From NCBI GenBank assembly GCA_017512365.1, contig JAFWGQ010000031.1, forward strand, positions 1 to 64,000: a stretch of DNA of 64,000 bases, read 5' to 3'. The stretch is from Mogibacterium sp. GTDB lineage: Bacteria; Bacillota; Clostridia; Peptostreptococcales; Anaerovoracaceae. The notes beneath the pieces were generated by a model that saw only the letters and a program-made list of their open reading frames with translations, had not been told where the DNA came from and searched no databases. The translations under genes were made by a program, and so were the position numbers. Numbering within the stretch: the first letter of the stretch is position 1; each line of letters begins with the position of its first letter. Shown piece by piece: positions 1-8,734 of this stretch.

Positions 1-2
1 GG

Positions 3-740
3 GCTCTTTATTTTATCGGTAACTATAATTACTGGCATATACCGTTTTTTCTTGGAGAGGCAGCAGGATTATATTATATAATAAAAACTACAGAAATAAC
101 GAAAGAAACTCTTCGTATATCAAACAGGATCTCGAAGGTACTTAAGATTGAGATTTCTCTGCTTATTACTACACTTATTGTAAATCTGCTTAAATACTTG
201 GACAGACTCTTATTGTTGCCAGTACTAGGGGGTGCTGCGGTTTCTACATACACAGTAGCATCTTACGTTGGTAAAAGCTTTGGAATAGTCATGACACCTT
301 TAGCGGGGGTTATGCTCAGCTATTATTCACAATCTAACTATGAAATGAATAGGAATAAGTATTGGAGAATAAATGCAATGATGATTGGCTTGGCAGCTCC
401 ATTTTTCCTAATGTGTACATTACTGGCTAAGCCGATTACAGAATTCTTCTTTCCTACACTTTCAGAAAGTGCAATGCCCATATTATTTCTTTCTAATGCA
501 GCTGCAATAGTTAATACTGTTGCGAACATGACCCAGCCAGCAGTGTTGAAGTATGCTAATATCTATTGGCAAATTCTGATACAAATAGTTTATGCAGGGA
601 TATATCTCGGAGCTGGATACTTTGGAGCAACATCATTTGCCATACAAGGATTTGCAGCAGCATCTTTGATAGCAGCTTTTGTGAGGTTATTGTTGCTATA
701 TGCAATAGGTCATTTTTCTATCAAGAATAGAAGCGTATAG
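3..740 (+). CDS. Wzx-type polysaccharide flippase, 3' part only
   Basis: The reading frame is open from the left edge, so the N-terminal part lies outside the window and about 245 residues remain. What is visible is a run of hydrophobic helices separated by short polar loops, ending in a hydrophobic C-terminus and a basic tail, as in MATE/MOP-superfamily Wzx flippases that turn undecaprenyl-linked repeat units across the membrane. The next gene, a Wzy-like polymerase, starts within about 25 bases, which fits a Wzx-Wzy pair. A second, complete Wzx lies at 30518. The family call rests on helix pattern and context, with no catalytic motif to check. Confidence 0.7.
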   Translation, partial: ALYFIGNYNYWHIPFFLGEAAGLYYIIKTTEITKETLRISNRISKVLKIEISLLITTLIVNLLKYLDRLLLLPVLGGAAVSTYTVASYVGKSFGIVMTPLAGVMLSYYSQSNYEMNRNKYWRINAMMIGLAAPFFLMCTLLAKPITEFFFPTLSESAMPILFLSNAAAIVNTVANMTQPAVLKYANIYWQILIQIVYAGIYLGAGYFGATSFAIQGFAAASLIAAFVRLLLLYAIGHFSIKNRSV

Positions 741-764
741 GAGTTGCGTACATGGGGAGGACAA

Positions 765-2129
765 ATGTTTTATAATCTTAAAAAAATACTCTTCTCAGCA
801 ACACGTAAAGAGATGTTACTATTCTTGTTATACAAAGTTCTGTTGGACATTTTTTATTGCATCCACTACTCTTTACATTATGCGTATGTTGCAGGTGATC
901 CTAATCCAAATCTATACAAGCTTGCAGTTACGTGGATTTTTACAGCAGTAATCATAGTGATAGTTTATTATATTAGTAACAATACATTGCGCTTTGCTGT
1001 CACGATGCTGATAATACTGTCTGCTGAACCCACTTTAACCGTCTTTTGGGTTAGAGATGCTAATGTTAGTGATACAGTTCAGATAATGATTTACTGGATA
1101 GTTTTCTGCTTAAGTGCTTTTGTATTGTCACATAGTAGGGCAGGAAGAGGTAGAGTTTGTTTGCCATGCATAAGAAATAATTTTTCAGTTGTTAGCATCT
1201 TGTTTTTTTGGCTGTTGATTTCGACAACTTATTTTTCGTACAAATATGGAGACTTTCGTTTGTTTGTAAAATTCTCAGACGTGTATGCATATAGGATGAA
1301 TAAGTTAAACAGCATGTCTGGAATAGAAGCGTATCTATATCTGTGGAATTCAAATCTGTTTCTTCCGCTGTGCATGATTAACCACTTGAATAGAAAGATT
1401 ACACTTTTTATAACAGCAGACGTCATAATAGGAATGATGATATATGGTATATATGGGAACAAATATGTGATATTCCAAATGGTATTAGTTTTTGCTATAT
1501 GGGCTTTCAGCCATAATGAATTGTGGAGAAAAACTTTAGATGGGGCAATCATTGCAGGAATAAATGTTGGTATTATACTGTCATATTATCTTCGGGAAAA
1601 GATGTTCGGTGTTTGGGTTACAGCAATTACTTACAGACTTTTGTTCATCCCTGCAGAGGCCCACTACTATTATTTTGATTTTTTCCATAATCAGGAAAAA
1701 CTATTACTAAGGCAAAGTGTTTTAAGGCGATTCTTTCAAAATCCATACAGTGAGCAGGTTTCGGTGCTGATAGGGAGTAATAGTAAATACAACCTGACTG
1801 CAGATTATAATAACTTGAATAATGGCCTTGTTTCGGATGCGTATGCAAACTTTGGCGTTGTCGGAGTATTTATTTACCCTATAGTTATATGTGCTATACT
1901 GTTATTATATTCGTGTCTAATGTATAAGCTCAATACGGCGACAAAAAACACGCTAATCGCGATTTACATTATTCAGGTTATGGGAACATCTCTGTTTCAA
2001 ACATTCATAACTGGAGGACTATTGCCGGCGATGGGGTTGCTGGTTCTGATAAATGGAAGTAGACAAGAGCAAAATAATCCTGGAATCATGGAAGTAGAAA
2101 GAAGACCAGCTATGAAAAGTCAAGAATAA
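765..2129 (+). CDS. Wzy-like repeat-unit polymerase (membrane protein)
   Basis: 454 residues and strongly hydrophobic, with about ten or more predicted membrane helices and a larger polar loop in the second half (roughly residues 310-370), the usual Wzy architecture. Wzy proteins join lipid-linked oligosaccharide units on the outer face of the membrane and share little sequence, so the call is by topology and by its place directly after a Wzx. I take ATG 765, which has GGGGAGG four bases upstream, rather than the TTG at 744. It is very AT-rich and is followed at once by the IS110 element, which may have separated it from genes downstream. Confidence 0.7.
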   Translation: MFYNLKKILFSATRKEMLLFLLYKVLLDIFYCIHYSLHYAYVAGDPNPNLYKLAVTWIFTAVIIVIVYYISNNTLRFAVTMLIILSAEPTLTVFWVRDANVSDTVQIMIYWIVFCLSAFVLSHSRAGRGRVCLPCIRNNFSVVSILFFWLLISTTYFSYKYGDFRLFVKFSDVYAYRMNKLNSMSGIEAYLYLWNSNLFLPLCMINHLNRKITLFITADVIIGMMIYGIYGNKYVIFQMVLVFAIWAFSHNELWRKTLDGAIIAGINVGIILSYYLREKMFGVWVTAITYRLLFIPAEAHYYYFDFFHNQEKLLLRQSVLRRFFQNPYSEQVSVLIGSNSKYNLTADYNNLNNGLVSDAYANFGVVGVFIYPIVICAILLLYSCLMYKLNTATKNTLIAIYIIQVMGTSLFQTFITGGLLPAMGLLVLINGSRQEQNNPGIMEVERRPAMKSQE

Positions 2130-2245
2130 TTTAGGCAGAAATTACCGCGAATCCCATTCTGCTATCGGTGGTAAAAAAGGGTAACTTTAACCGAGCTCCC
2201 TAAGGGTGCGTAATCAAATCTACCGATCAGTGGATATCCCGACTA

Positions 2246-3415
2246 TCAGTCGAGATTGAATTCTACGTTGTCAGTGAGCATCTTGTAGATGACTCTGACG
2301 AGTTTGCCGGCACAGTGCCCGAGGGCATTGTAATGAGTCCGGCCCTGCGCCATCTTGGCATCATAGTATGCCTCAAATGTCGCATTGTTTTTAACCACGT
2401 TGTGAGCAGCATTCACAAGAGCATAGCGAAGGACCTTGGATCCGCGCTTAGACATCTTTGTCTTCTTCGCCTGGAACTGCCCGGACTGGTAGACAGTCGG
2501 GTCAAGACCTGCGAAAGCAAGAAGCTGCTTAGGGCTTGAGAAGCGATGTATGTCGCCGATCTCTCCCAGGATCATTCCGCCATTGATGTAGCCAATGCCT
2601 GGAATGGTCATGATGACGGAATCGCGAACTTTCATGATGTCTGTCATCTCCGCCTCAACGTGGGCGATCTGACTATCCAGAAGTTCTATCTGCTCGACAG
2701 CATGAACTATCTGAATAGCGATAGCACTGTCATGGTAACCGACAGAGTTCCGTGCGAGAACCCTTAACTCTTTGGCCTGTTCCTTCTTGAAATGGCCGTG
2801 GGAAGCAACTTCAAGGATGTGAGCCAAATGGGTCAGATGCATGGAAGCAACGTCTTTAGCCGTAGGGGCTTCTCTGAGCAGTGCATAGACACCTTTCTGG
2901 TGCAGCCCTGACTTAAAGAAATACTGAAGCTCAGGGAAAGTCTGATCGATCGAAGCATTGAGCTGGATCTTGAGTCTTGATCTCTGCTTGATGGCCTTCT
3001 GGCGAAAGCGGCCAAGCGATTTGAGATCCATGAGATCCAGATCATCGAAGCTTACGAAGCGATGAGACTGCTGCATAGCAAGTGCCTTGCAGATGACGAA
3101 TGTGTCCACTTTGTCCGTCTTGGTCTTGCGTATGTTGTTCTTCCGCAGAGTGGCGGTCTGAATCGGGTTCAGGATACACACGTCATAGCTACGACAAACG
3201 AGATAACGTACAAGGTTGTTGCCGTAGTGAGCCGTCGACTCAAGACCGATGATGACTTTGTCACCAGGCGGAAGCGATTCCAGCCTGGATGACAGAGTGT
3301 GGAAGCCATCAGCTTCGTTTCTGAATTTGAACGGCTCGATGAGTACTACGCCATCTGAGTCAATTGCAGATGCGTAGTGATCGAGTTTGGCGATATCGAT
3401 GCCAACATAGATCAT
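2246..3415 (-). CDS. IS110-family transposase (DEDD recombinase)
   Basis: 389 residues. The N-terminal RuvC-like DEDD domain shows YVGIDIAK (first Asp), IGLEST (Glu) and KTDKVD (Asp-x-x-Asp). The C-terminal transposase_20 part contains IPGIGYI and FAGLDP, then SGQF and [10 protein letters not shown], which carries the family's conserved serine region. Family members carry out RNA-guided recombination. Start: the frame could extend to a TTG at 3436, but ATG 3415 has GGGAGG nine bases upstream on the minus strand and gives the usual N-terminus [10 protein letters not shown]. It appears intact, with no frameshift or internal stop. Confidence 0.95.
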   Translation of the reverse strand: MIYVGIDIAKLDHYASAIDSDGVVLIEPFKFRNEADGFHTLSSRLESLPPGDKVIIGLESTAHYGNNLVRYLVCRSYDVCILNPIQTATLRKNNIRKTKTDKVDTFVICKALAMQQSHRFVSFDDLDLMDLKSLGRFRQKAIKQRSRLKIQLNASIDQTFPELQYFFKSGLHQKGVYALLREAPTAKDVASMHLTHLAHILEVASHGHFKKEQAKELRVLARNSVGYHDSAIAIQIVHAVEQIELLDSQIAHVEAEMTDIMKVRDSVIMTIPGIGYINGGMILGEIGDIHRFSSPKQLLAFAGLDPTVYQSGQFQAKKTKMSKRGSKVLRYALVNAAHNVVKNNATFEAYYDAKMAQGRTHYNALGHCAGKLVRVIYKMLTDNVEFNLD

Positions 3416-3436
3416 GAGGTCGTACCTCCCTTTCAA

Positions 3437-3640
3437 GTATTAGATATCGTGATATCCACCAGCGATTATCATCGTAGACTTGACGGATATAAGAACTCAG
3501 AGGCTCATAGCAGCCACCGGAAACATCCAGCTATAAACAAATCAGATAAAGGTAGCGGCAATACACTCCAACCGAGAAGTCAAGCTACAGGAAAAAATCA
3601 ATTGTCCACAGTATCTGAGTTGTATTGAACCACGGAGATA
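3437..3640 (-). ncRNA. Candidate IS110 bridge-RNA region
   Basis: In the IS110 group the bridge RNA is transcribed from the non-coding end upstream of the transposase. Here that region holds two long-range inverted repeats. GTAGACTTGAC at 3474-3484 pairs with GTCAAGCTAC at 3579-3588 with one bulge, and AACTCAGA at 3494-3501 pairs perfectly with TCTGAGTT at 3614-3621. The two pairings interleave, so they would be alternative structures or a pseudoknot. Guide loops cannot be assigned without the element's ends and the empty target. Position and pairing are seen; function is inference. Confidence 0.4.
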
Positions 3641-3692
3641 AAAGAAAGGAAAAGTGGTGTTTTAGCTTCTGCAAGCATCATACAAGAACCTA

Positions 3693-4703
3693 ATGGACTG
3701 TATTTTTTGCACATTATTTGACTCGAGTTATCTTGATAAAGGTATTACTTTATATCAATCAATGGAAGAATGGATGGATGAATTTGTTCTCTATGTTTTT
3801 GCCTTCGATGATAAATGCTGTGAAATATTAAATAACGAGAACTATAGATACATGAAAGTCGTTCCTCTAGAGGAGTTTGAAACAGAGGAGTTATTAAAAG
3901 TCAAGAAGGAAAGAACGGCAGCAGAATACTGTTGGACATGCTCGCCTTGGATAATAAAACATGTACTGGACCGATATAATGAGGAGATTTGTACCTATAT
4001 TGATGCTGATATGAGATTCTACTCGTCACCTCAGCCGTTATTTGACAAACTACGAAGCAGTGGCAAATCAACAATTATAGTGCCACATAGATTCAGAAAT
4101 GAAAAAGAAGAGAGAAAAGCTTTTGAATCAGTGGGATCATATTGTGTCGAATTCAATACATTTGTTAATGATAGTAACGGATATGAGGCTCTGTCATGGT
4201 GGGCGGAGAGATGTTTGGAGTGGTGCTATTATACGGTTCCGGGAACGACAGAATGGTATGGTGACCAAAAATATCTTAATGTATTCCCTGAAAAATTCGA
4301 GGGAATAATGATTTGCACTCACTATGGCGTCGGGCTAGCACCATGGAACATTGAACTAGTAGATTATTATGGAAACGAAAATGGAGTTCCTTTAATTAAA
4401 GTTAAAAAAACGGGAGAGATTTTTCCGGTTATTATTCATCACTTTGAAAATGTGGGATTTGTTACAGAGCATATCCTAAATGCTTCATCTAGGACCAAGT
4501 CAAAACAGCTCTTTTTAGCTATATACAAACCTTATATTGAACGCCTTATATACAATAGAGCGTATATCGAGGATAGATATAACATAAAGTTAACAAGAAA
4601 AAAAAGAATAGTCACAAAGAATAAACTGCTAATGATATATCAAAGGTATTTTTCTCCCCTGAGAAGAATTAAACATTTTAGAGATTTGTTTTGGGTTAAA
4701 TGA
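3693..4703 (+). CDS. Glycosyltransferase, GT8-like nucleotide-sugar fold
   Basis: 336 residues. The N-terminus begins with a short strand and then SSYLDKGITLYQSM, a pattern seen in GT-A enzymes that bind a nucleotide-sugar. A DxD metal site lies at D104-A-D106 (TYIDADMRFY) and is followed by SSPQPLFDKL, as in GT8-like proteins of polysaccharide clusters. The C-terminal 50 residues are basic (KLTRKKRIVTKNK), suggesting peripheral membrane contact. No good ribosome site precedes ATG 3693; the IS110 element just upstream may have altered its leader. The sugar and acceptor are unknown. Confidence 0.7.
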   Translation: MDCIFCTLFDSSYLDKGITLYQSMEEWMDEFVLYVFAFDDKCCEILNNENYRYMKVVPLEEFETEELLKVKKERTAAEYCWTCSPWIIKHVLDRYNEEICTYIDADMRFYSSPQPLFDKLRSSGKSTIIVPHRFRNEKEERKAFESVGSYCVEFNTFVNDSNGYEALSWWAERCLEWCYYTVPGTTEWYGDQKYLNVFPEKFEGIMICTHYGVGLAPWNIELVDYYGNENGVPLIKVKKTGEIFPVIIHHFENVGFVTEHILNASSRTKSKQLFLAIYKPYIERLIYNRAYIEDRYNIKLTRKKRIVTKNKLLMIYQRYFSPLRRIKHFRDLFWVK

Positions 4704-4784
4704 GATAAATAACATGATGATAAATGTAGTTTAGATAATATAGAAACGTTAGGCGCAAACTTTTATAACCGTGGGAGATCAGCT

Positions 4785-5879
4785 ATGAAAATAATGCCAA
4801 ACCGCTTGGATCGCGGGTTTTATATGTATCAACAAGAATTTGAAAGAAAGGCTCTTGAAGTGCTCCGATCCGGATGGTATGTTCTTGGCGATGAGGTGCG
4901 GTCCTTTGAAGAAGAATTTGCATCATATACGGGAGCTAAGCATTGTATTGGGCTTGCTTCTGGACTGGATGCTCTCTGGATTTCTTTTAGACTTTTAAAC
5001 ATCGGTAGAGGAGATGAGGTTATCGTTCAAGGAAATACATATATAGCATCGGTGATGGGAATTACCATTAACGGAGCAACACCTGTTTTTGTAGAGCCAG
5101 ATCCTCATTTTGGGATAGATCCCTTAAGAATAGAGAGAGCAATCACAGAAAGGACAAAAGCGGTACTGGTTACACATCTGTACGGTATGGCATCAAAAAT
5201 GGATGACATTTCTGAAATATGTAAGAGATATGGCCTTCACTTGGTTGAAGATTGTGCTCAATCGCATGGCGCTCGTTATAATGGGCAAATGACAGGTACT
5301 TTCGGAGATGTAGGATGTTTCTCCTTTTATCCGTCTAAAAACATCGGAGCTTTTGGTGATGCAGGCGCTGTTGTTGTTAATAATGATAACTTAGCAGAGG
5401 CTTTCAGAATCTTCAGAAACTACGGATCAGAAAAACGATATTATAACAAGGTAATTGGAGCAAACAGTCGCTTGGATGAATTGCAGGCGGGACTCCTTCG
5501 TGTTCGACTCTCTCACATAGAGGAGTTGACACAAGAGAGACAAAAAATAGCAGAGAGATATAACAACAATCTAAACAATCCTTTGATTCGCCTTCCGGAG
5601 TTAGCCAAAGGTGCTACGAGTGTTTGGCATCAATATGTCGTTCGATGTGAAGAGCGAGATAGGCTAAAAGCGCATCTTGATAATCTTGGCATAGGGACAA
5701 TTATCCATTATCCAATCCCCCCTCATCTTGCTGAGGCTTATCTTTATTTAAACTATAAAAAGGGGTCTTTGCCAATTACAGAGCATATGGCAGACACAGT
5801 GCTTTCTATACCTATGTATAATGGTATTACTGAAGAAGAGCAGGAATATGTGATTAATGGTATTAATCATTTTAGATAG
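4785..5879 (+). CDS. fdtB: FdtB/QdtB-like dTDP-3-keto-sugar aminotransferase (DegT family)
   Basis: 364 residues, the usual length for DegT/DnrJ/EryC1/StrS PLP aminotransferases. The PLP lysine is K185 in FSFYPSKNIGAFG, and LVEDCAQSHGA carries the Asp that holds the pyridine nitrogen. The N-terminal region matches the FdtB/QdtB/TylB branch, which aminates C3 of a dTDP-3-keto-6-deoxyhexose. The next gene is an FdtA-type ketoisomerase, which supports this substrate over a UDP-sugar. No RmlA or RmlB, needed to make the dTDP-4-keto precursor, lies in the window. The substrate (Fuc3N or Qui3N series) is inferred. Confidence 0.8.
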   Translation: MKIMPNRLDRGFYMYQQEFERKALEVLRSGWYVLGDEVRSFEEEFASYTGAKHCIGLASGLDALWISFRLLNIGRGDEVIVQGNTYIASVMGITINGATPVFVEPDPHFGIDPLRIERAITERTKAVLVTHLYGMASKMDDISEICKRYGLHLVEDCAQSHGARYNGQMTGTFGDVGCFSFYPSKNIGAFGDAGAVVVNNDNLAEAFRIFRNYGSEKRYYNKVIGANSRLDELQAGLLRVRLSHIEELTQERQKIAERYNNNLNNPLIRLPELAKGATSVWHQYVVRCEERDRLKAHLDNLGIGTIIHYPIPPHLAEAYLYLNYKKGSLPITEHMADTVLSIPMYNGITEEEQEYVINGINHFR

Positions 5880-5926
5880 TAGAACAAGGAATGTATGCAA
5901 AGCAAACAAGGCGAAGGAGATCGGTT

Positions 5927-6340
5927 ATGGGTTTAAAAGATATATGCAAGACTCTTCAATTCAGCGATCTTGGTGATGAGAGAGGGAAACTAATTGTCAT
6001 TGAGGGTGAAGACTCTGTACCATTTGAAATTAAAAGAGTTTTTTATATTTATGACTCTGATCCTACAGTTGTAAGGGGAAAACATGCAAATAAAAAGAGT
6101 GAGTTTGTTCTCATTAATGTTGCAGGGCAGAGCAAAGTTAGAATAACCGATGGCTACGAAGAAACAGTTGTAGAGCTAAATAAACCAATGATGGGTGTAT
6201 TTATACCTAGGATGATTTGGAAAGATATGTATGACTTTTCTGATGATTCGGTTCTTTTGGTGCTAGCTAGCGAACATTACGATGGAGATGAATATATCCG
6301 CGATTATAATTGTTACCTAAAAGAGAGAGGGATACTCTGA
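5927..6340 (+). CDS. fdtA: FdtA/QdtA-like dTDP-4-keto-6-deoxyhexose 3,4-ketoisomerase
   Basis: 137 residues, the size of single-domain cupin 3,4-ketoisomerases (FdtA, QdtA, WxcM-like). The sequence reads DLGDERGKLIVIEG, RVFYIYDSDPTVVRGKHANKKSEFVLIN and PRMIWKDMYDFSDDSVLLVLASEHYD. The ...RGKHAN... and ...EHYDGDEYIRDY... stretches are diagnostic, and the His in GKHANK is a catalytic candidate. Start: a frame from 5891 exists, but ATG 5927 has GAAGGAGA six bases upstream and gives the family length. It follows fdtB closely and together they make a dTDP-3-amino-3,6-dideoxyhexose. Whether the product is a galactose or glucose isomer cannot be decided by eye. Confidence 0.85.
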   Translation: MGLKDICKTLQFSDLGDERGKLIVIEGEDSVPFEIKRVFYIYDSDPTVVRGKHANKKSEFVLINVAGQSKVRITDGYEETVVELNKPMMGVFIPRMIWKDMYDFSDDSVLLVLASEHYDGDEYIRDYNCYLKERGIL

Positions 6341-6396
6341 CTTGTTTTGACAAGGAATATAGATTAGGGCCTCATAATTCTAGAAAAGGAAAAAAC

Positions 6397-7590
6397 ATGA
6401 AGATTGTTCATATTGAAGATTTTTTTCATCCCTCCGCAGGATATCAGGTTAATGTCTTGGCAAAGTATATGTCGAAAAATGGACATGATGTTTTTATCAT
6501 CACTTCTGAAATGGAGAAGATTCCAGATGGCTTGAAACACTTTTTTGGAGACCAAAACATAGTTGAACTAGATAAAGAATATGAGAAAAAATATTCTGTT
6601 AGAATAATTAGAGTTCCCTTGCTCACTTATAAGAGCGGGAGGAGTATTTATAAATGCAGAAAAATATGGTCCCTTTTGGAAGAAATTAATCCTGACCTCA
6701 TATATGTTCACGGGAACGATACCTATATAGCAATTCGAGTTTTCTTGCGCAATAATAGACTGAAAGGGACAATCATTTCCGATAGTCATATGGTTGACAT
6801 TGCCTCGACAAATAGGTTTAGAGATGCCTTTAGACTAATATATAGAAATACAATTACTCCTATTATTATTAGAAAAAAAATTAAGGTTATCAGATTGTCG
6901 GAAGATGGTTATATATGGAACCATTTCAGGATACCATTGAGGCAGGCTCCTGTTGTTTCATTTGGAACAGATACATTGCTGTTTAAGCAAAACAAGGATA
7001 GTAAAGAAAAGTATAGGGAGGATCATAATCTTCCGAAGAATGCGTTCGTGGTATTATATGCAGGTAAAATAAATAAAGAAAAAGGAGGCGAATTACTCGC
7101 TAATCTTACATGTGCTGATTTTTCTGATTGTCGGCCGATAGTATTTATAATAATAGGCAATACGGTAGGGGAATATGGAGAAAAAGTAGAAGAATTATTT
7201 AATAGCAGCAAAAATACAATTATAAGGTATTCTACTCAACCTTATGAGGAATTAGCTTCCCTATATCAGGTAGCGGATGTTGCTGTTATTCCAGCTCAAT
7301 GTAGTTTGAGCATTTTTGATTTTGCTGCGTGTGGCTTGCCGATAATTGCTGAAGATAACGAGATTAATCAAGAGAGAATAGAGTCCCTGGAAGAAGGGAC
7401 CTGCTTTAAAAGCGGAAATATTGAGGAACTATCAAAAGCAATTAAGAAATACGCAAAAATGGAAAAAAAAGAGTTGGAAAAAAAGCAAAAGAATATAGCG
7501 AGCAAAGCAAATGCAAAGTTTGGATATGAAATACAATACAAGAAATACATGGAAATAATTGAAAGCGCAATGAAGGATCATAACAAGTAG
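6397..7590 (+). CDS. GT4-family glycosyltransferase
   Basis: 397 residues with the GT-B plan. The N-terminal acceptor domain starts MKIVHIEDFFHPSAGYQVNVLAKYM, and the C-terminal domain has VLYAGKINKEKGGELLANL, followed by ADVAVIPAQCSLSIFDFAACGLPIIA, the E/S-x7-E-like donor region of GT4. The canonical first Glu is replaced by SIFDFAACG, so the E-x7-E motif is imperfect. Start: a frame exists from 6310 inside fdtA, but ATG 6397 has AAAAGGA in place and gives a normal N-terminus. Very AT-rich. Donor and acceptor are not predictable. Confidence 0.8.
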   Translation: MKIVHIEDFFHPSAGYQVNVLAKYMSKNGHDVFIITSEMEKIPDGLKHFFGDQNIVELDKEYEKKYSVRIIRVPLLTYKSGRSIYKCRKIWSLLEEINPDLIYVHGNDTYIAIRVFLRNNRLKGTIISDSHMVDIASTNRFRDAFRLIYRNTITPIIIRKKIKVIRLSEDGYIWNHFRIPLRQAPVVSFGTDTLLFKQNKDSKEKYREDHNLPKNAFVVLYAGKINKEKGGELLANLTCADFSDCRPIVFIIIGNTVGEYGEKVEELFNSSKNTIIRYSTQPYEELASLYQVADVAVIPAQCSLSIFDFAACGLPIIAEDNEINQERIESLEEGTCFKSGNIEELSKAIKKYAKMEKKELEKKQKNIASKANAKFGYEIQYKKYMEIIESAMKDHNK

Positions 7591-7628
7591 ATAGTTAAGG
7601 TGTTATAGAAAAGGAGATGTAAGAGTTT

Positions 7629-8717
7629 GTGAATGCAATGAAGATAGTGACAGTAGTAGGAGCAAGGCCTCAGTTTATTAAAGCTGCAGTTGTATCACAT
7701 TTGCTCAGAGAGAAGCATGAAGAAATACTTATTCATACAGGGCAACACTTTGATTATAATATGTCGGAGCAATTTTTTGAGGAATTGGATATCCCGAATC
7801 CAGACTACAACTTAGGCATCTCCGGAGGTTCTCATGCCCAAATGACGGGAAAGATGATGATTGCAGTTGAGGATGTCTTGGGAAAAGAAAAGCCAGACTG
7901 GCTGCTTGTTTATGGGGACACAAATTCAACGTTGGCTGCAGCGCTGGCTGCAGCAAAAATACATATTCCTATTTGCCATGTTGAAGCTGGTGCCAGGACA
8001 CATTGCATGACAAATCCGGAAGAGATCAATCGAATATGCACAGATCATGTATCGAGCCTGCTACTTGCATCTACACAAAGTGGATATGACGAGATGAAAA
8101 AAGAAGGATTAAGTAAAAGAGGGATTCTTGTAGGAGATCCGATGTATGACGCCTTCATTAAGTACAGTAGTAGATTGCAGATAAAGGATGTAGTATTGCA
8201 CATGCTCTATGGTGGACATATTACCATTCCAGATGAGTACTACTACATGACATGTCACCGTGAAGAGAATACAAGTGATGATAAAGACCTTGCGGAGATA
8301 CTCAAAGCAACAGAGTTGCTGGATGCCCCTACGATTTATCCAGTCCATCCAAGAAATAAACAGAGAGCCCTTAAACTTCGAGAGAAATATGGCTTCAATA
8401 AAGTGATATTAACTGAGCCAGTTGGTTATCTTGAAAGCGCCTGCCTTGTTAGGAATTCGAAAAAAATAATTACAGATTCGGGAGGTCTTCAAAGAGAAGC
8501 CTTTTACGCAGGAAAAAAGTGTGTAACAGTTCTTGACTTTGTGTGTTGGCCAGAAACCATGGTAGGAAAAAGGAACGAATTAAGTCGGCCAATAGCAGAA
8601 GAGATTGTCGATAAAATAAATCACAAACAGACGGTAGACAACCATTATTTGCCATTTGGAGATGGTCATTCGGCTGAAAAAATCGTAATGGCACTAGAAC
8701 ATGAAGTAAATAAATAG
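7629..8717 (+). CDS. wbpI: Non-hydrolysing UDP-N-acetylaminosugar 2-epimerase (WecB/WbpI family)
   Basis: 362 residues. WecB-family marks include VGARPQFIKAAVVS, HTGQHFDYNMSEQFF, YGDTNSTLAAALAA, CHVEAGARTHCMTNPEEINR, TCHREENT and TDSGGLQREA. These enzymes invert C2 of UDP-GlcNAc-type sugars through a 2-acetamidoglucal intermediate. Because it directly precedes wbpA-, wbpD/LpxD- and wbpE-like genes, its best role is WbpI/WlbD: UDP-GlcNAc3NAcA to UDP-ManNAc3NAcA. A plain UDP-GlcNAc/ManNAc epimerase is the alternative. GTG 7629 has AGGAG twelve bases upstream; ATG 7638 is another possible start. Confidence 0.85.
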   Translation: MNAMKIVTVVGARPQFIKAAVVSHLLREKHEEILIHTGQHFDYNMSEQFFEELDIPNPDYNLGISGGSHAQMTGKMMIAVEDVLGKEKPDWLLVYGDTNSTLAAALAAAKIHIPICHVEAGARTHCMTNPEEINRICTDHVSSLLLASTQSGYDEMKKEGLSKRGILVGDPMYDAFIKYSSRLQIKDVVLHMLYGGHITIPDEYYYMTCHREENTSDDKDLAEILKATELLDAPTIYPVHPRNKQRALKLREKYGFNKVILTEPVGYLESACLVRNSKKIITDSGGLQREAFYAGKKCVTVLDFVCWPETMVGKRNELSRPIAEEIVDKINHKQTVDNHYLPFGDGHSAEKIVMALEHEVNK

Positions 8718-8734
8718 CACAAGGGAGAAACAAA

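Larger units (their letters stand above)
2130..3640 (-). mobile_element. IS110-family insertion sequence (ends approximate)
   Basis: The transposase gene at 2246-3415 is flanked by about 115 non-coding bases on its 3' side and about 230-270 on its 5' side, between two polysaccharide genes. IS110 elements usually lack terminal inverted repeats and target duplications, so the exact ends cannot be read from one copy. A 9-bp inverted repeat (GTGGATATC at 2230-2238, GATATCCAC at 3451-3459) brackets the gene closely. Composition is more GC-rich than the genes on either side, consistent with a recent arrival. Confidence 0.75.
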
